Shown in pieces: positions 42,025 to 50,943 of a DNA stretch of 64,000 nucleotides (its first letter is position 1; every line of letters starts with the position of its first letter). Origin of the DNA: an uncultured Flavobacteriaceae bacterium (GTDB lineage: Bacteria > Bacteroidota > Bacteroidia > Flavobacteriales > Flavobacteriaceae). The position numbers were made by a program, and so were the translations under genes. Under the pieces are notes generated by a model, which worked only from the letters and a program-made list of their open reading frames with translations, made no database searches and was not told where the DNA came from. The stretch spans positions 62,001 to 126,000 of the forward strand of contig CANLUH010000004.1 of the NCBI GenBank assembly GCA_947494205.1, given 5' to 3'.

Positions 42025-43569
42025 ATGGATAGAGAATTAATTATTCGATCTAGTTCACAAGCTGTTGATTTTGCCTTATTAAAAGATGGAAAACTTATTG
42101 AATTACATAAAGATGAAGATAGTAACAACTTTTCTGTTGGCGATGTGTTTATTGCCAAAATTAGAAAAGCGGTTCCTGGCCTAAATGCTGCATTTGTTAA
42201 TGTAGGTTACGAGAAAGATGCATTTTTGCATTATCACGATTTAGGACCAAAAATATCGACACTTTTAAAATTCACAAAACGTGTAAGCACAGGTAAATTA
42301 AATGACTTTTCTTTAAAAGACTACCCATTTGAAAAAGATATTGATAAAGACGGCAAAATTACTGACGTCTTAAAATCAAATCAATCAATGTTAGTACAAA
42401 TTGTAAAGGAACCAATCTCTACCAAAGGCCCTAGAATTAGCTCTGAGCTTTCTATTGCTGGTAGATACATTGTATTAGTCCCTTTTTCAGACCGTATTTC
42501 TGTTTCACAAAAAATAGAAGACAGAGCTGAAAAAGACAGACTTAAACTTTTGGTAAAAAGTATTACACCAAAAGGTTTCGGCGTAATTATACGAACAGTA
42601 GCCAAAGGCAAAAAAGTTGCTGAGTTAGACAAGGATTTACAAAATTTGCTTGGTCGTTGGACCGCAATGTGTAAAAAATTGAACAAAGCACATCACCCTA
42701 CAAAAGTTTTAGGTGAATTAAATAAAGCATCTTCTATATTAAGAGATATCTTTAACGATTCGTTTACTGGTATTCATGTAAATGATGAAGAGCTTTATAT
42801 TCAAATTAAAGAGTACGTGCAAACTATTGCACCAAAGAAAGAGTCAATAGTAAAATTACATCAACCCAAAGTCCAACTTTTTGAAAAGTTTGGCGTGGAA
42901 AGACAAATAAAAACAGCTTTTGGAAAAACTGTTTCTATGGCAAAAGGTGCCTATTTAGTTATTGAACATACTGAAGCACTACATGTTATTGATGTAAACA
43001 GTGGGAATAGATCTAATAAATCGAACTCACAAGAAGATACAGCAATGGAAGTAAATTTAATTTCTGCTACAGAAGTCGCAAGACAACTTCGCCTTAGAGA
43101 TATGGGAGGTATTATAGTAGTAGATTTTATAGATTTAACTAATGCTGAAAACAGAAAAAAACTATTTAATCATCTTCGTGATGAAATGAAAGATGATAGA
43201 GCCAAACACAAAATATTACCTCCAAGTAAGTTTGGTCTGATTCAAATTACGAGACAAAGAGTAAGACCAGAAATGAACATTAAAACCCGTGAGGAAAACC
43301 CTAACGGACAAAATGGAAGTGAGGTTGAAGCACCAATTGTATTGGTAGAAAAAATGACTCAACAGCTCGAACAATTATTAAAAAAAGACTATAAAAAGAT
43401 ATCTTTAAACACACATCCTTTTATAGCAGCCTTTTTAACAAAAGGTTTTCCATCTATACGTTCAAAATGGTTTTTTGAACATAAAAAATGGGTCAAAATT
43501 ATACCTAGAGATGCTTACACATATTTAGAATATCATTTTTTAGATAAAAATGGTAACGAAATTAAATAA
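42025..43569 (+). CDS. rng: Ribonuclease G/E family endoribonuclease
   Basis: 514 residues. Endonuclease of the RNase G type for rRNA maturation and mRNA decay. It has an N-terminal S1 domain (GDVFIAKIRKAVPGLNAAFVNVGYEKDAFLHYHDLG, about 41-76), the catalytic DNase I-like domain with HVIDVNSG (Asp in the metal site) and IIVVDFIDL, and a C-terminal small domain with MTQQLEQLLKKDYKKI. It lacks the long scaffold tail of RNase E. Has a long structured leader and ends at a bidirectional terminator. Confidence 0.94.
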   Translation: MDRELIIRSSSQAVDFALLKDGKLIELHKDEDSNNFSVGDVFIAKIRKAVPGLNAAFVNVGYEKDAFLHYHDLGPKISTLLKFTKRVSTGKLNDFSLKDYPFEKDIDKDGKITDVLKSNQSMLVQIVKEPISTKGPRISSELSIAGRYIVLVPFSDRISVSQKIEDRAEKDRLKLLVKSITPKGFGVIIRTVAKGKKVAELDKDLQNLLGRWTAMCKKLNKAHHPTKVLGELNKASSILRDIFNDSFTGIHVNDEELYIQIKEYVQTIAPKKESIVKLHQPKVQLFEKFGVERQIKTAFGKTVSMAKGAYLVIEHTEALHVIDVNSGNRSNKSNSQEDTAMEVNLISATEVARQLRLRDMGGIIVVDFIDLTNAENRKKLFNHLRDEMKDDRAKHKILPPSKFGLIQITRQRVRPEMNIKTREENPNGQNGSEVEAPIVLVEKMTQQLEQLLKKDYKKISLNTHPFIAAFLTKGFPSIRSKWFFEHKKWVKIIPRDAYTYLEYHFLDKNGNEIK

Positions 43570-43573
43570 CTTA

Positions 43574-43607
43574 AAAAACGCCTAAACTATATAGTTTAGG
43601 CGTTTTT
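43574..43607. terminator. Bidirectional terminator after rng
   Basis: AAAAACGCCTAAACTAT (43574-43590) is followed directly by its complement (43591-43607), flanked by A and T runs; it serves rng and the convergent barrel gene. Confidence 0.85.
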
Positions 43608-43627
43608 GTTTTATACGTTTTTAAAAA

Positions 43628-44200
43628 TTAAAAACGATAACCAATATAAAAATCGCCTTTAACTAAAGCATCAAACTCACTAGTATTTAGTAAGTTTCTA
43701 CCTCCTCCTAGTTTAATTTCAAAGACAAAACCTGCACTATTAATCCACTTTTTCCCTAAGGCTAACCCTATAGAAATATCAAAGAAGTTTTCTTCTCTTT
43801 CTCTAAATCTTATAGAGTCATCTTGTAGTGTAAGATAATCGTCTAAATAATTCTTTCCACCAAAGAAAGAAGTAAAGCCTTCAACAAAAAAACCTTTTGC
43901 ACCATAATCCTCTTTAGTTTGAAAATACATTCTGTAGAATGGCGTTATTGAGTAGTTTTCTGGATATTCATTTTCCGAATTGAAGTTTAAAAGCACAGCG
44001 GCTCCAAATCCTCTATTACTATCTTGTACATATTCATAAACACCTTCAAAAATAGGTCCTGCAAGGAGTTTTAAGGCCCCTAGCCGTACTTCATGCTTTT
44101 TATCTGTAATAGCTATTGTTTCTTCTACTTTAGTGTCTTGTGCCATTACATTATTTACTATCACAAACGCGACAAAAGACATTAATACATACTTTTTCAT
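43628..44200 (-). CDS. Outer-membrane protein of the DUF3575-like type, hypothetical
   Basis: 190 residues. Signal peptide (cut after VMAQ, 21), then amphipathic strands with aromatic girdles and a C-terminal Phe (DFYIGYRF). The opening VRLGALKLLAGPIFEGVYEYV is characteristic of DUF3575-like small barrels, where the first strand is followed by a parental-strain background description of growth. Function unknown. It lies 87 bases after the stop of the large envelope gene on the same strand. Confidence 0.75.
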   Translation of the reverse strand: MKKYVLMSFVAFVIVNNVMAQDTKVEETIAITDKKHEVRLGALKLLAGPIFEGVYEYVQDSNRGFGAAVLLNFNSENEYPENYSITPFYRMYFQTKEDYGAKGFFVEGFTSFFGGKNYLDDYLTLQDDSIRFREREENFFDISIGLALGKKWINSAGFVFEIKLGGGRNLLNTSEFDALVKGDFYIGYRF

Positions 44201-44287
44201 AAATTGATTTTAAGTTTTAGTTATTAAGAATTATTCTAAATAAAGATGCGTCAACTTAAAAAAGGTTGCGTTAAAATTTGTGAAAAA

Positions 44288-47200
44288 TTAAAAATAGGCT
44301 TTTAATTGTATGTTTCCCGTGTGTATTGTTTTACTAGTTTCTGTTTTACGGCCTTGATAATTAAGGTTAAGATCTAAAAATTTGGTCAATTTTTTCTGCG
44401 CTAATAAACTCCATGTTAAGTTCTTTCCAGACTGTAGCCCTTCTAACATTTGATAACCTACAGGAGAATTAGCATTCCCTGTAAAAGTGTTAGAAAACAC
44501 ATTAAATTCTCCTGAAACAGCCGTTTTTTGATTCTTAGCAAAAGCAAAAGAAGCTCCGTACTTTTGTTGTTTTAGAGTTTCTAGTCCGCCAATAGTATTA
44601 GCCTTGTTTGTATATTGATAAAAGATATCGAAACGTGTATTATCGTTTAATAAATATGATAGTTTAGGATTTAAACTTTGTTCATCTAATTTAAAGTTTT
44701 TGGCTGCAAAATTTTCGCTTTCACTTTTATTTTCATCTACACTAGCCAACATATTTACTAACCAACTTTCACCTAGTTTATGATTAAAGTTTAATTGATG
44801 ACTCTTCAATGAATTGGCTATAAAACCAACAGTTAATACATTTCTAGATTCATTATTTAAATAGGTATACGATGTCGTATAACGCTGTTTACCTCTATTA
44901 TAAAATAATACATTTCTAAAATTAAGCTGAAGACCTAGTTGATTTTCATCATCTTTCTCGAAAGGATTAATATTAAAAGTATTGCCTTCCCTTCTTATCT
45001 TTCGGTCTATTAAATATGAACTTTGATTGTAAAAATGAGACCAGAATTGCTTGCTTCTATTTTCAGAATTAACCCAATCGCTAGGGTTTAATGTTAAGGT
45101 TTGACTTAATCTATTTTGGTGTGTTTTTATAAATACTTGATTGGGTAACAATACACGAATGTAACTTCCTTGATCTTGAAATTGCGCGACTTCAAATTCT
45201 TCAATTTCCTGTATACCATTCTCATTATAATCAAACCATGTATAAGCACCTTGTCCTGGTTCTACTTCTACATAGGTAAAGTCTTGTTGTGGCAAGGTTC
45301 CCGAATTAGTTTCAAAAACTGTATTCCATTGCATAAAGTTTTTAAAAAAACGCTGATTGTATTGTAATCTAGAGTTTAACGATTGCTCATCTGTTTCTTC
45401 TTCTATAGCATTGTCTAAGGTTCTATAATTTACATATAATGCTAAATTTGTACGCTCGTTTTTAACTAATCTAGACTTTAAATAATAGGTGTTAGAGGTA
45501 TTTACGCGTTGTAACTGATTATTTCTAATACTATCGTTTACACGATATTTATAACCAACTTCTGTAAATATCTTAGTACTATCTCCTAGTCCAGTAAATA
45601 CTTCGTATGCTTTAAATTTTTGAGACAATGGTGTTAAAACATCGGTGACCTTTTCTCTTTGCTCATTGTTTTCTGTTGCAAACTTAGCGCCTATCCAACT
45701 TTTGGTTAAATTATAAATCACGGTATTATACGAACGTAAAAATGTAGAGGTATTTAATGTTGAATTTGCTTTTAAGTAGCTGGATTGAGAACGAATAACA
45801 AATTTATTTAAAAGAACATTAGCGGATACATTATGTTTATTACCATTAAACCCTTCAGAATAATTTAAGTGCTCAAACTTATAACTAGCTACTCCTTGTT
45901 TAGGATGAAATAATCTAAATCCTGAAGTTAATAACGCTTGATTTCCTAAATTTTCAACAATTTGAGTGCCACTTACTGGTGGTTCTAAGTTCCAATCTCT
46001 ATTAAATTCTGGGTTGTATAGCCCTTCAATATTTCTAAAATCCGCATTAATATAATCACTGTCTACAAAAGCATTTAAATTCCACAAACTATCTTTTTTT
46101 ATTAGCGCTTGTTCTGCTTGTAATTTTATTGCATAGCCATCGTTATTATCATCGTTTATGTCTGAAAATAAGTTTAAATCGTTTTTACTACCTGCTATTT
46201 CAAAGTTTACTGCTGTTTTTTCTGAAGGTGTATAACTTCCATTCACCATAGCAATCTGCAATTTAGTTGGAGCAACCAATTGTACTACAGGTGCAAAATT
46301 ACCTTGTGGTACTCCCGCAATTGGCGGTACATATTCGTATATATTATTAATAGCATTTATACTACTTAAAATATAATCTCCTAAATTTTCCCCCACATTG
46401 GTAAAACGCACACTAAACAATGTATCCTCAGGATCATTAGAAAACACAAAAGCTTCAACGCCACTAATAACTTCCTTTTTGTATAAAATCCTATTTTCAT
46501 TAAAAGCTTCTTCTACACTAGAATCTCCTACCATTTGTGTAATATCGTCTCCAGCATTGCTTAATATTTCTACTTGCTCTGGAGATAGATTTTGCTGTAA
46601 CGGATTGTTTTTTGCATCGTTTTCTGAATATACAGCTGCCCCTATTCTAAATTTTTCACTAGTATAATTCCCGCCACCAAAAGCTACCAATCTAGAATAA
46701 TTTCTATCGCTAAACTGATAATCTACCGTAATACGCATTTCGGAAGTAATAGGAAATGTCGAGTTAAAAATAATCTCTCCTGCATTATAATCTATTATGT
46801 AATCTTCACTTTCTCCTCGCTCTAAAATAATACCATTTACATATACGGTTTCACTACCAGAAACTATTAGCACAAATAACTCACCATTATTACCTTGTAA
46901 TTTATAAGGCCCTTGGTTACCTTCTTGTGCTGTAAATTGACTCGTTGTAAATTGCCCTCTCACTAAAGCTCCAGAAGCAAACAAATTAGTATTTGAATCT
47001 TCATCACCTAAACTAGCACGCAAAGACAAACCTTGTACACGTTTAGAGAAATTAGCAAAATAAGAATTAGGGTTTTCCAAATCTATATCCCCTGCTCTAA
47101 TATTCCATTTCTCACTAAAAATCTCGATAAATACTTGATCAAATTCATCTAATCTTTGCGAATAACCACTTTCTTGCAAAGGAATATTAGCATCTTGTAT

Positions 47201-47725
47201 AGAAGCTCTTAAAGACACTTTATCGTTTAGTTGTCCTGTTATTTGTAAATCGAGTTCACTATTTAATACTGAGTTCTGATTATTACCTATAGTAACCCCT
47301 CTAGAAATACTCCCTGAAGTAGTTAAACCATCGAACGGTGTAAATTCTTTTTCTGAATTCGGTCTCGATATTTTATAAATTTTATTAAGCTTATCGTTAT
47401 TCTCTACAATCACTGCGTCGTCAAATTGCTGATATGTTTTAGTAAGAAACTCTGGATACTTTAAATAATTTATAATAATAGAATCTGTAGCAATCGGTTT
47501 TTTAAAAGTTACTACTGCTTTAGCAAAATCTACAGTATAAAACGAAGAGTCTATAATCGTTCTATCTTTACGTTCTATTAAAAAATTAGTTGGGTTTATA
47601 CTTACACTATCTATAACAATACTAGAAGATACTGCTACCGTTTTGCGTTTGTAATAAGAATCTTGTTCTTGCGCAAAAACAGAAACACTTACAAACAATA
47701 TAAAAAGTGTAATTATAAATCTCAT
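44288..47725 (-). CDS. Large outer-membrane beta-barrel protein, 1145 residues, function unknown
   Basis: 1145 residues. Signal peptide (cut near VFAQ, about 19). Residues about 20-130 hold a small beta domain (DSVSINPTNFLIERKDRTIIDSSFYTVDF...). From about 140 the sequence is a long series of amphipathic strands (SGSISRGVTIGNNQNSVLNSELDLQITGQL) to the C-terminal KAYF, consistent with a very large barrel. The segments GDIDLENPNSYFANFSKRVQGLSL and IDYNAGEIIFNSTFPITSEMRITVDYQF resemble repeat pieces of the SprA/translocon-type barrels, but it is far shorter than SprA and has no plug typical of TonB receptors. Start taken at MRFIITLF (47725); a TTG three codons upstream is less likely. No partner gene is evident. 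Confidence 0.8.
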   Translation of the reverse strand: MRFIITLFILFVSVSVFAQEQDSYYKRKTVAVSSSIVIDSVSINPTNFLIERKDRTIIDSSFYTVDFAKAVVTFKKPIATDSIIINYLKYPEFLTKTYQQFDDAVIVENNDKLNKIYKISRPNSEKEFTPFDGLTTSGSISRGVTIGNNQNSVLNSELDLQITGQLNDKVSLRASIQDANIPLQESGYSQRLDEFDQVFIEIFSEKWNIRAGDIDLENPNSYFANFSKRVQGLSLRASLGDEDSNTNLFASGALVRGQFTTSQFTAQEGNQGPYKLQGNNGELFVLIVSGSETVYVNGIILERGESEDYIIDYNAGEIIFNSTFPITSEMRITVDYQFSDRNYSRLVAFGGGNYTSEKFRIGAAVYSENDAKNNPLQQNLSPEQVEILSNAGDDITQMVGDSSVEEAFNENRILYKKEVISGVEAFVFSNDPEDTLFSVRFTNVGENLGDYILSSINAINNIYEYVPPIAGVPQGNFAPVVQLVAPTKLQIAMVNGSYTPSEKTAVNFEIAGSKNDLNLFSDINDDNNDGYAIKLQAEQALIKKDSLWNLNAFVDSDYINADFRNIEGLYNPEFNRDWNLEPPVSGTQIVENLGNQALLTSGFRLFHPKQGVASYKFEHLNYSEGFNGNKHNVSANVLLNKFVIRSQSSYLKANSTLNTSTFLRSYNTVIYNLTKSWIGAKFATENNEQREKVTDVLTPLSQKFKAYEVFTGLGDSTKIFTEVGYKYRVNDSIRNNQLQRVNTSNTYYLKSRLVKNERTNLALYVNYRTLDNAIEEETDEQSLNSRLQYNQRFFKNFMQWNTVFETNSGTLPQQDFTYVEVEPGQGAYTWFDYNENGIQEIEEFEVAQFQDQGSYIRVLLPNQVFIKTHQNRLSQTLTLNPSDWVNSENRSKQFWSHFYNQSSYLIDRKIRREGNTFNINPFEKDDENQLGLQLNFRNVLFYNRGKQRYTTSYTYLNNESRNVLTVGFIANSLKSHQLNFNHKLGESWLVNMLASVDENKSESENFAAKNFKLDEQSLNPKLSYLLNDNTRFDIFYQYTNKANTIGGLETLKQQKYGASFAFAKNQKTAVSGEFNVFSNTFTGNANSPVGYQMLEGLQSGKNLTWSLLAQKKLTKFLDLNLNYQGRKTETSKTIHTGNIQLKAYF

Positions 47726-47934
47726 TGGTGACAATTAAGTCTTTATTTTTATCTTTTATTACAACAATACAGTGAATAGCTAGTATTTACAAATACAATA
47801 AAACATGTAATATACTATGGTTAACTAAAAACTTTCAAATATATTTTGTTAATAGTTTTCGTTAAAACTGTTTTAATTTAATGGTGTAAATGTAAAGCAT
47901 TATTTATTTTAGCTAAAATTACTTCAAAACTAAG

Positions 47935-48696
47935 ATGAAAATAATCTCATACAACGTAAATGGTATACGAGCTGCCGTTAATAAAGGATTTATAGAATGG
48001 CTAAAAGGTGCCAACCCAGATGTTATTTGTTTACAAGAAATTAAAGCGATGAAAGAGCAATTAGACTTGTCTCTTTTTGAAGATGCCGGTTACAAATACA
48101 ATTATTGGTATAGCGCACAAAAAAAAGGATACAGCGGTGTTGCCATATTAAGTAAAACAGAGCCCAATCACGTAGAATACGGTACAGGAATAGAAAGTAT
48201 GGATTTTGAAGGCAGAAATATTCGTGCCGATTTTAATGGCGTCTCTGTAATGAGCATGTATCTACCATCGGGAACTAATGCCGATAGATTATCATATAAA
48301 TTTAATTATATGGATGAAATATTAGAGTATGTTACTAATTTACGTAACACCATTCCTAATCTAGTTGTCTGTGGAGATTATAATATTTGTCATGAAGCTA
48401 TAGATATACATAACCCAAAAATGAAAGGCGTTTCTGGATTCTTACCTGAAGAACGAGAATGGCTTGGAAATTTTATAGATAGCGGTTTAATTGATTCTTT
48501 TAGACATCTAAACCCTGAACGTGTAGAATACAGTTGGTGGAGTTACCGTGCCAACGCAAGAGCTAATAATAAAGGCTGGCGTTTAGATTATGCTATGGTT
48601 ACAAAACCATTAGAAGAAAAAATTAAACGTGCCATTATATTAACAGAGGCAAAACATAGTGATCATTGCCCAATATTAGTAGAATTAGAAGATTAA
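47935..48696 (+). CDS. xth: Exodeoxyribonuclease III
   Basis: 253 residues. AP endonuclease and 3'-5' exonuclease of the EEP superfamily for base excision repair. Motifs: MKIISYNVNGIRAAVNKGF (Asn7), VICLQEIKAMKEQ (catalytic Glu), MYLPSG, VCGDYNICHEAIDIHNPK, WRLDYAMVT and SDHCPI (catalytic Asp-His). Full length. The OmpA lipoprotein gene begins 28 bases after its stop. Confidence 0.95.
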   Translation: MKIISYNVNGIRAAVNKGFIEWLKGANPDVICLQEIKAMKEQLDLSLFEDAGYKYNYWYSAQKKGYSGVAILSKTEPNHVEYGTGIESMDFEGRNIRADFNGVSVMSMYLPSGTNADRLSYKFNYMDEILEYVTNLRNTIPNLVVCGDYNICHEAIDIHNPKMKGVSGFLPEEREWLGNFIDSGLIDSFRHLNPERVEYSWWSYRANARANNKGWRLDYAMVTKPLEEKIKRAIILTEAKHSDHCPILVELED

Positions 48697-48724
48697 TACC
48701 CCAAATAGAAAACAGAATAAACAA

Positions 48725-49681
48725 ATGAAAAAAGTACTTATCTTAACACTCGTAGCTATAACCTTAACAGCTTGTGTATCTCCTAAAGTCTATAAAGAAT
48801 TAGAAGATAAATACGTAGATTTAAAAAAGGAAAACAGAAATCTACAAGATGAAAATGAAACGCTTCTACAAGCAAAGAATGAAGCTGAAAATGCATTAGC
48901 AAAATTAAAACAAGAGTATGCCGATGCTGTAGCTAAACGCGACCAATTACAAAGCGATTATAACGCTACTAAATCTAACTTAGACAACCTTAAAGCATCA
49001 TACGATGCCCTAGAAACTAATAGCTCCTCTGCAATTGCAGCCAACACAAAAAAGAATAGAGAATTATTAGCACAATTGGAAGCCAAAGAACAAGCCCTAG
49101 CTGCAGAAAACTCTAGACTAGAAGCTTTAAAGAAACAACTAGAAGACCGTTCGCAACGTGTTGCAGAATTAGAAAGTGTTATAGCCTCTAAAGATGCAGC
49201 AATGACCAATTTAAAAAATGCTATTTCTAAAGCATTAACAGATTTTGAAGGTAAAGGATTAACTATAGAACAACGTAATGGCAAAGTATATGTATCTATG
49301 GAAAATAAATTATTATTTAACTCAGGAAGTTGGGCTGTAGGAACCGAAGGAAAAAAAGCAGTAAAACAATTAGGCACAGTACTTGCCGAAAACCCTGAAA
49401 TTGCTGTTTTAATAGAAGGGCATACAGATAACGCGCCTTTTAAAGGCTCTGGTCAGCTCTCAGGAAATTGGGATTTATCTACTAAACGTGCTACTGCCAT
49501 TGTTAAAATATTACAAGAAAACAGTAAAATAAACGCCGATAATTTAACCGCTGCAGGACGAGGGGAATTTGCACCAATTGCCTCTAATGAAACCACAGAA
49601 GGTAAAGCTAAAAACAGAAGAATTGAAGTGATTTTAGCACCAAAATTAGATGAATTATCTAAGCTTTTAAATAAAATGTAA
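48725..49681 (+). CDS. OmpA family lipoprotein with long coiled coil
   Basis: 318 residues. Lipoprotein signal ending LTAC (Cys17). Residues about 22-180 are a continuous coiled coil rich in Leu, Glu, Lys and Gln. The C-terminal OmpA/Pal domain (about 195-305) has VLIEGHTDNAPFKGSG and RAEVILAPKL-like terminal strand with the peptidoglycan-binding Asp and Arg (GRGEFAPIASNETTEGKAKNRRIEVIL). It tethers the outer membrane to peptidoglycan at a distance set by the coil. Probable operon with xth upstream and the reductase 35 bases downstream. Confidence 0.9.
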   Translation: MKKVLILTLVAITLTACVSPKVYKELEDKYVDLKKENRNLQDENETLLQAKNEAENALAKLKQEYADAVAKRDQLQSDYNATKSNLDNLKASYDALETNSSSAIAANTKKNRELLAQLEAKEQALAAENSRLEALKKQLEDRSQRVAELESVIASKDAAMTNLKNAISKALTDFEGKGLTIEQRNGKVYVSMENKLLFNSGSWAVGTEGKKAVKQLGTVLAENPEIAVLIEGHTDNAPFKGSGQLSGNWDLSTKRATAIVKILQENSKINADNLTAAGRGEFAPIASNETTEGKAKNRRIEVILAPKLDELSKLLNKM

Positions 49682-49716
49682 TTATACAATACAGTAATCT
49701 AATTGTAATACACAAC

Positions 49717-50754
49717 ATGAAATATACAACACTACCAAATACCGATATAAAAGTTAGTAAAATCTGTTTAGGTTCGATGACGTGGGGCAACCAAAACACA
49801 GAAGCAGAAGGTCATGAACAATTAGATTATGCTTTTAATAATGGTGTAAATTTTATAGATACTGCAGAATTATATCCTGTACCAGCAACTGCAGAGACTT
49901 CTGGACGTACTAGCAAAATTATTGGGAGTTGGCTTAAAAAAACAGGGCATAGAGAAGACGTTGTTATTGCTTCAAAAATAGCTGGGCCAGGAGATTACAC
50001 GGCACATATTCGTACAACAGGTTTTAGTCCTGAAGCTATTAAAGAAGCTGTAGATTTAGAATTACAACGATTACAAACCGATTACATCGATTTATATCAA
50101 TTACACTGGCCAGAACGTCAAACCAATACTTTTGGTGTTAGAGATTACAATCACAACCCTAATGATGCATGGCAAGATAATTTTAATGAAGTATTATATA
50201 CTTTAAACGGTATCATTAAAACAGGTAAAATTAGAAACATTGGTTTGTCTAATGAAAAAGCTTGGGGAACTATGCGTTATTTAGAAGAATCTAAAAACAA
50301 TAACTTACCTAGACCAGTTACCATACAAAATGCTTATTCTTTAATTAATAGAGTATTTGAAGGTGACATGGCAGAAGTTGCTATTAGAGAACAAATAGGT
50401 TTATTAGCCTATTCTCCTATGGCTTTTGGAGTATTATCTGGTAAGTACATTAAAAATACAGCAGCGGATAATGCCCGTTTAAAGTTATTTCCAAGATTTG
50501 CTAGATATAGTAGCGAACAAGCAACAACTGCTACAAAACACTATTTAGAATTAGCAGAAGATAACAATATGTCTCTTGCACAAATGGCATTAGCATTTGT
50601 AAATCAAAGACCGTTTATTACTAGTAATATTATCGGAGCAACATCTTTACATCAGTTAAAAGAAAATATTGAAAGTGTAAACATTGAACTATCTCAAACA
50701 CTTTTAGAAAAAATTAATACAATTCATAACATAATACCAAATCCAGCACCATAA
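49717..50754 (+). CDS. Aldo/keto reductase, Tas-type
   Basis: 345 residues, NADPH-dependent TIM-barrel reductase of the AKR superfamily. Catalytic Asp-Tyr-Lys-His residues are seen in FIDTAELYP (Asp and Tyr), the VVIASKI lysine and the YQLHWPERQ histidine. The start KYTTLPNTDIKVSKICLGSMTWG and the inserted SPEAIKEAVDLELQRLQTDYIDLYQLH are as in the E. coli Tas branch. Substrate unknown. Full length. Confidence 0.92.
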   Translation: MKYTTLPNTDIKVSKICLGSMTWGNQNTEAEGHEQLDYAFNNGVNFIDTAELYPVPATAETSGRTSKIIGSWLKKTGHREDVVIASKIAGPGDYTAHIRTTGFSPEAIKEAVDLELQRLQTDYIDLYQLHWPERQTNTFGVRDYNHNPNDAWQDNFNEVLYTLNGIIKTGKIRNIGLSNEKAWGTMRYLEESKNNNLPRPVTIQNAYSLINRVFEGDMAEVAIREQIGLLAYSPMAFGVLSGKYIKNTAADNARLKLFPRFARYSSEQATTATKHYLELAEDNNMSLAQMALAFVNQRPFITSNIIGATSLHQLKENIESVNIELSQTLLEKINTIHNIIPNPAP

Positions 50755-50900
50755 TACCAAATAAAACCCCATTATATTAATAGGGTATATGTTAAATCGT
50801 TAAACTGGCTTCGACAAGCGACAAAAAAGGACTCTTTTTATCGTAAATAACTGTACTTAGTCTATAAATAAGACATTTAACAATACTACCGAAAGTTTTT

Positions 50901-50929
50901 TTTTAGTTTTAGAACATTAAAAACTAAAA
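50901..50929 (+). promoter_or_regulatory. Hairpin in leader of the T9SS adhesin operon
   Basis: TTTTAGTTTT and AAAACTAAAA form a 10-bp AT-only stem, 15 bases before the start of the large secreted protein. Possibly a transcription or stability element; the rest of the 189-base gap shows no gene. Confidence 0.3.
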
Positions 50930-50943
50930 CAACCCTTAATATA

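Noticed and set aside
48958-49377. 139-codon ORF on the minus strand inside the OmpA lipoprotein gene
   Set aside because: It is the antisense shadow of the coiled-coil region, whose codon bias yields long open frames; the plus-strand gene has signal, coil and OmpA domain.
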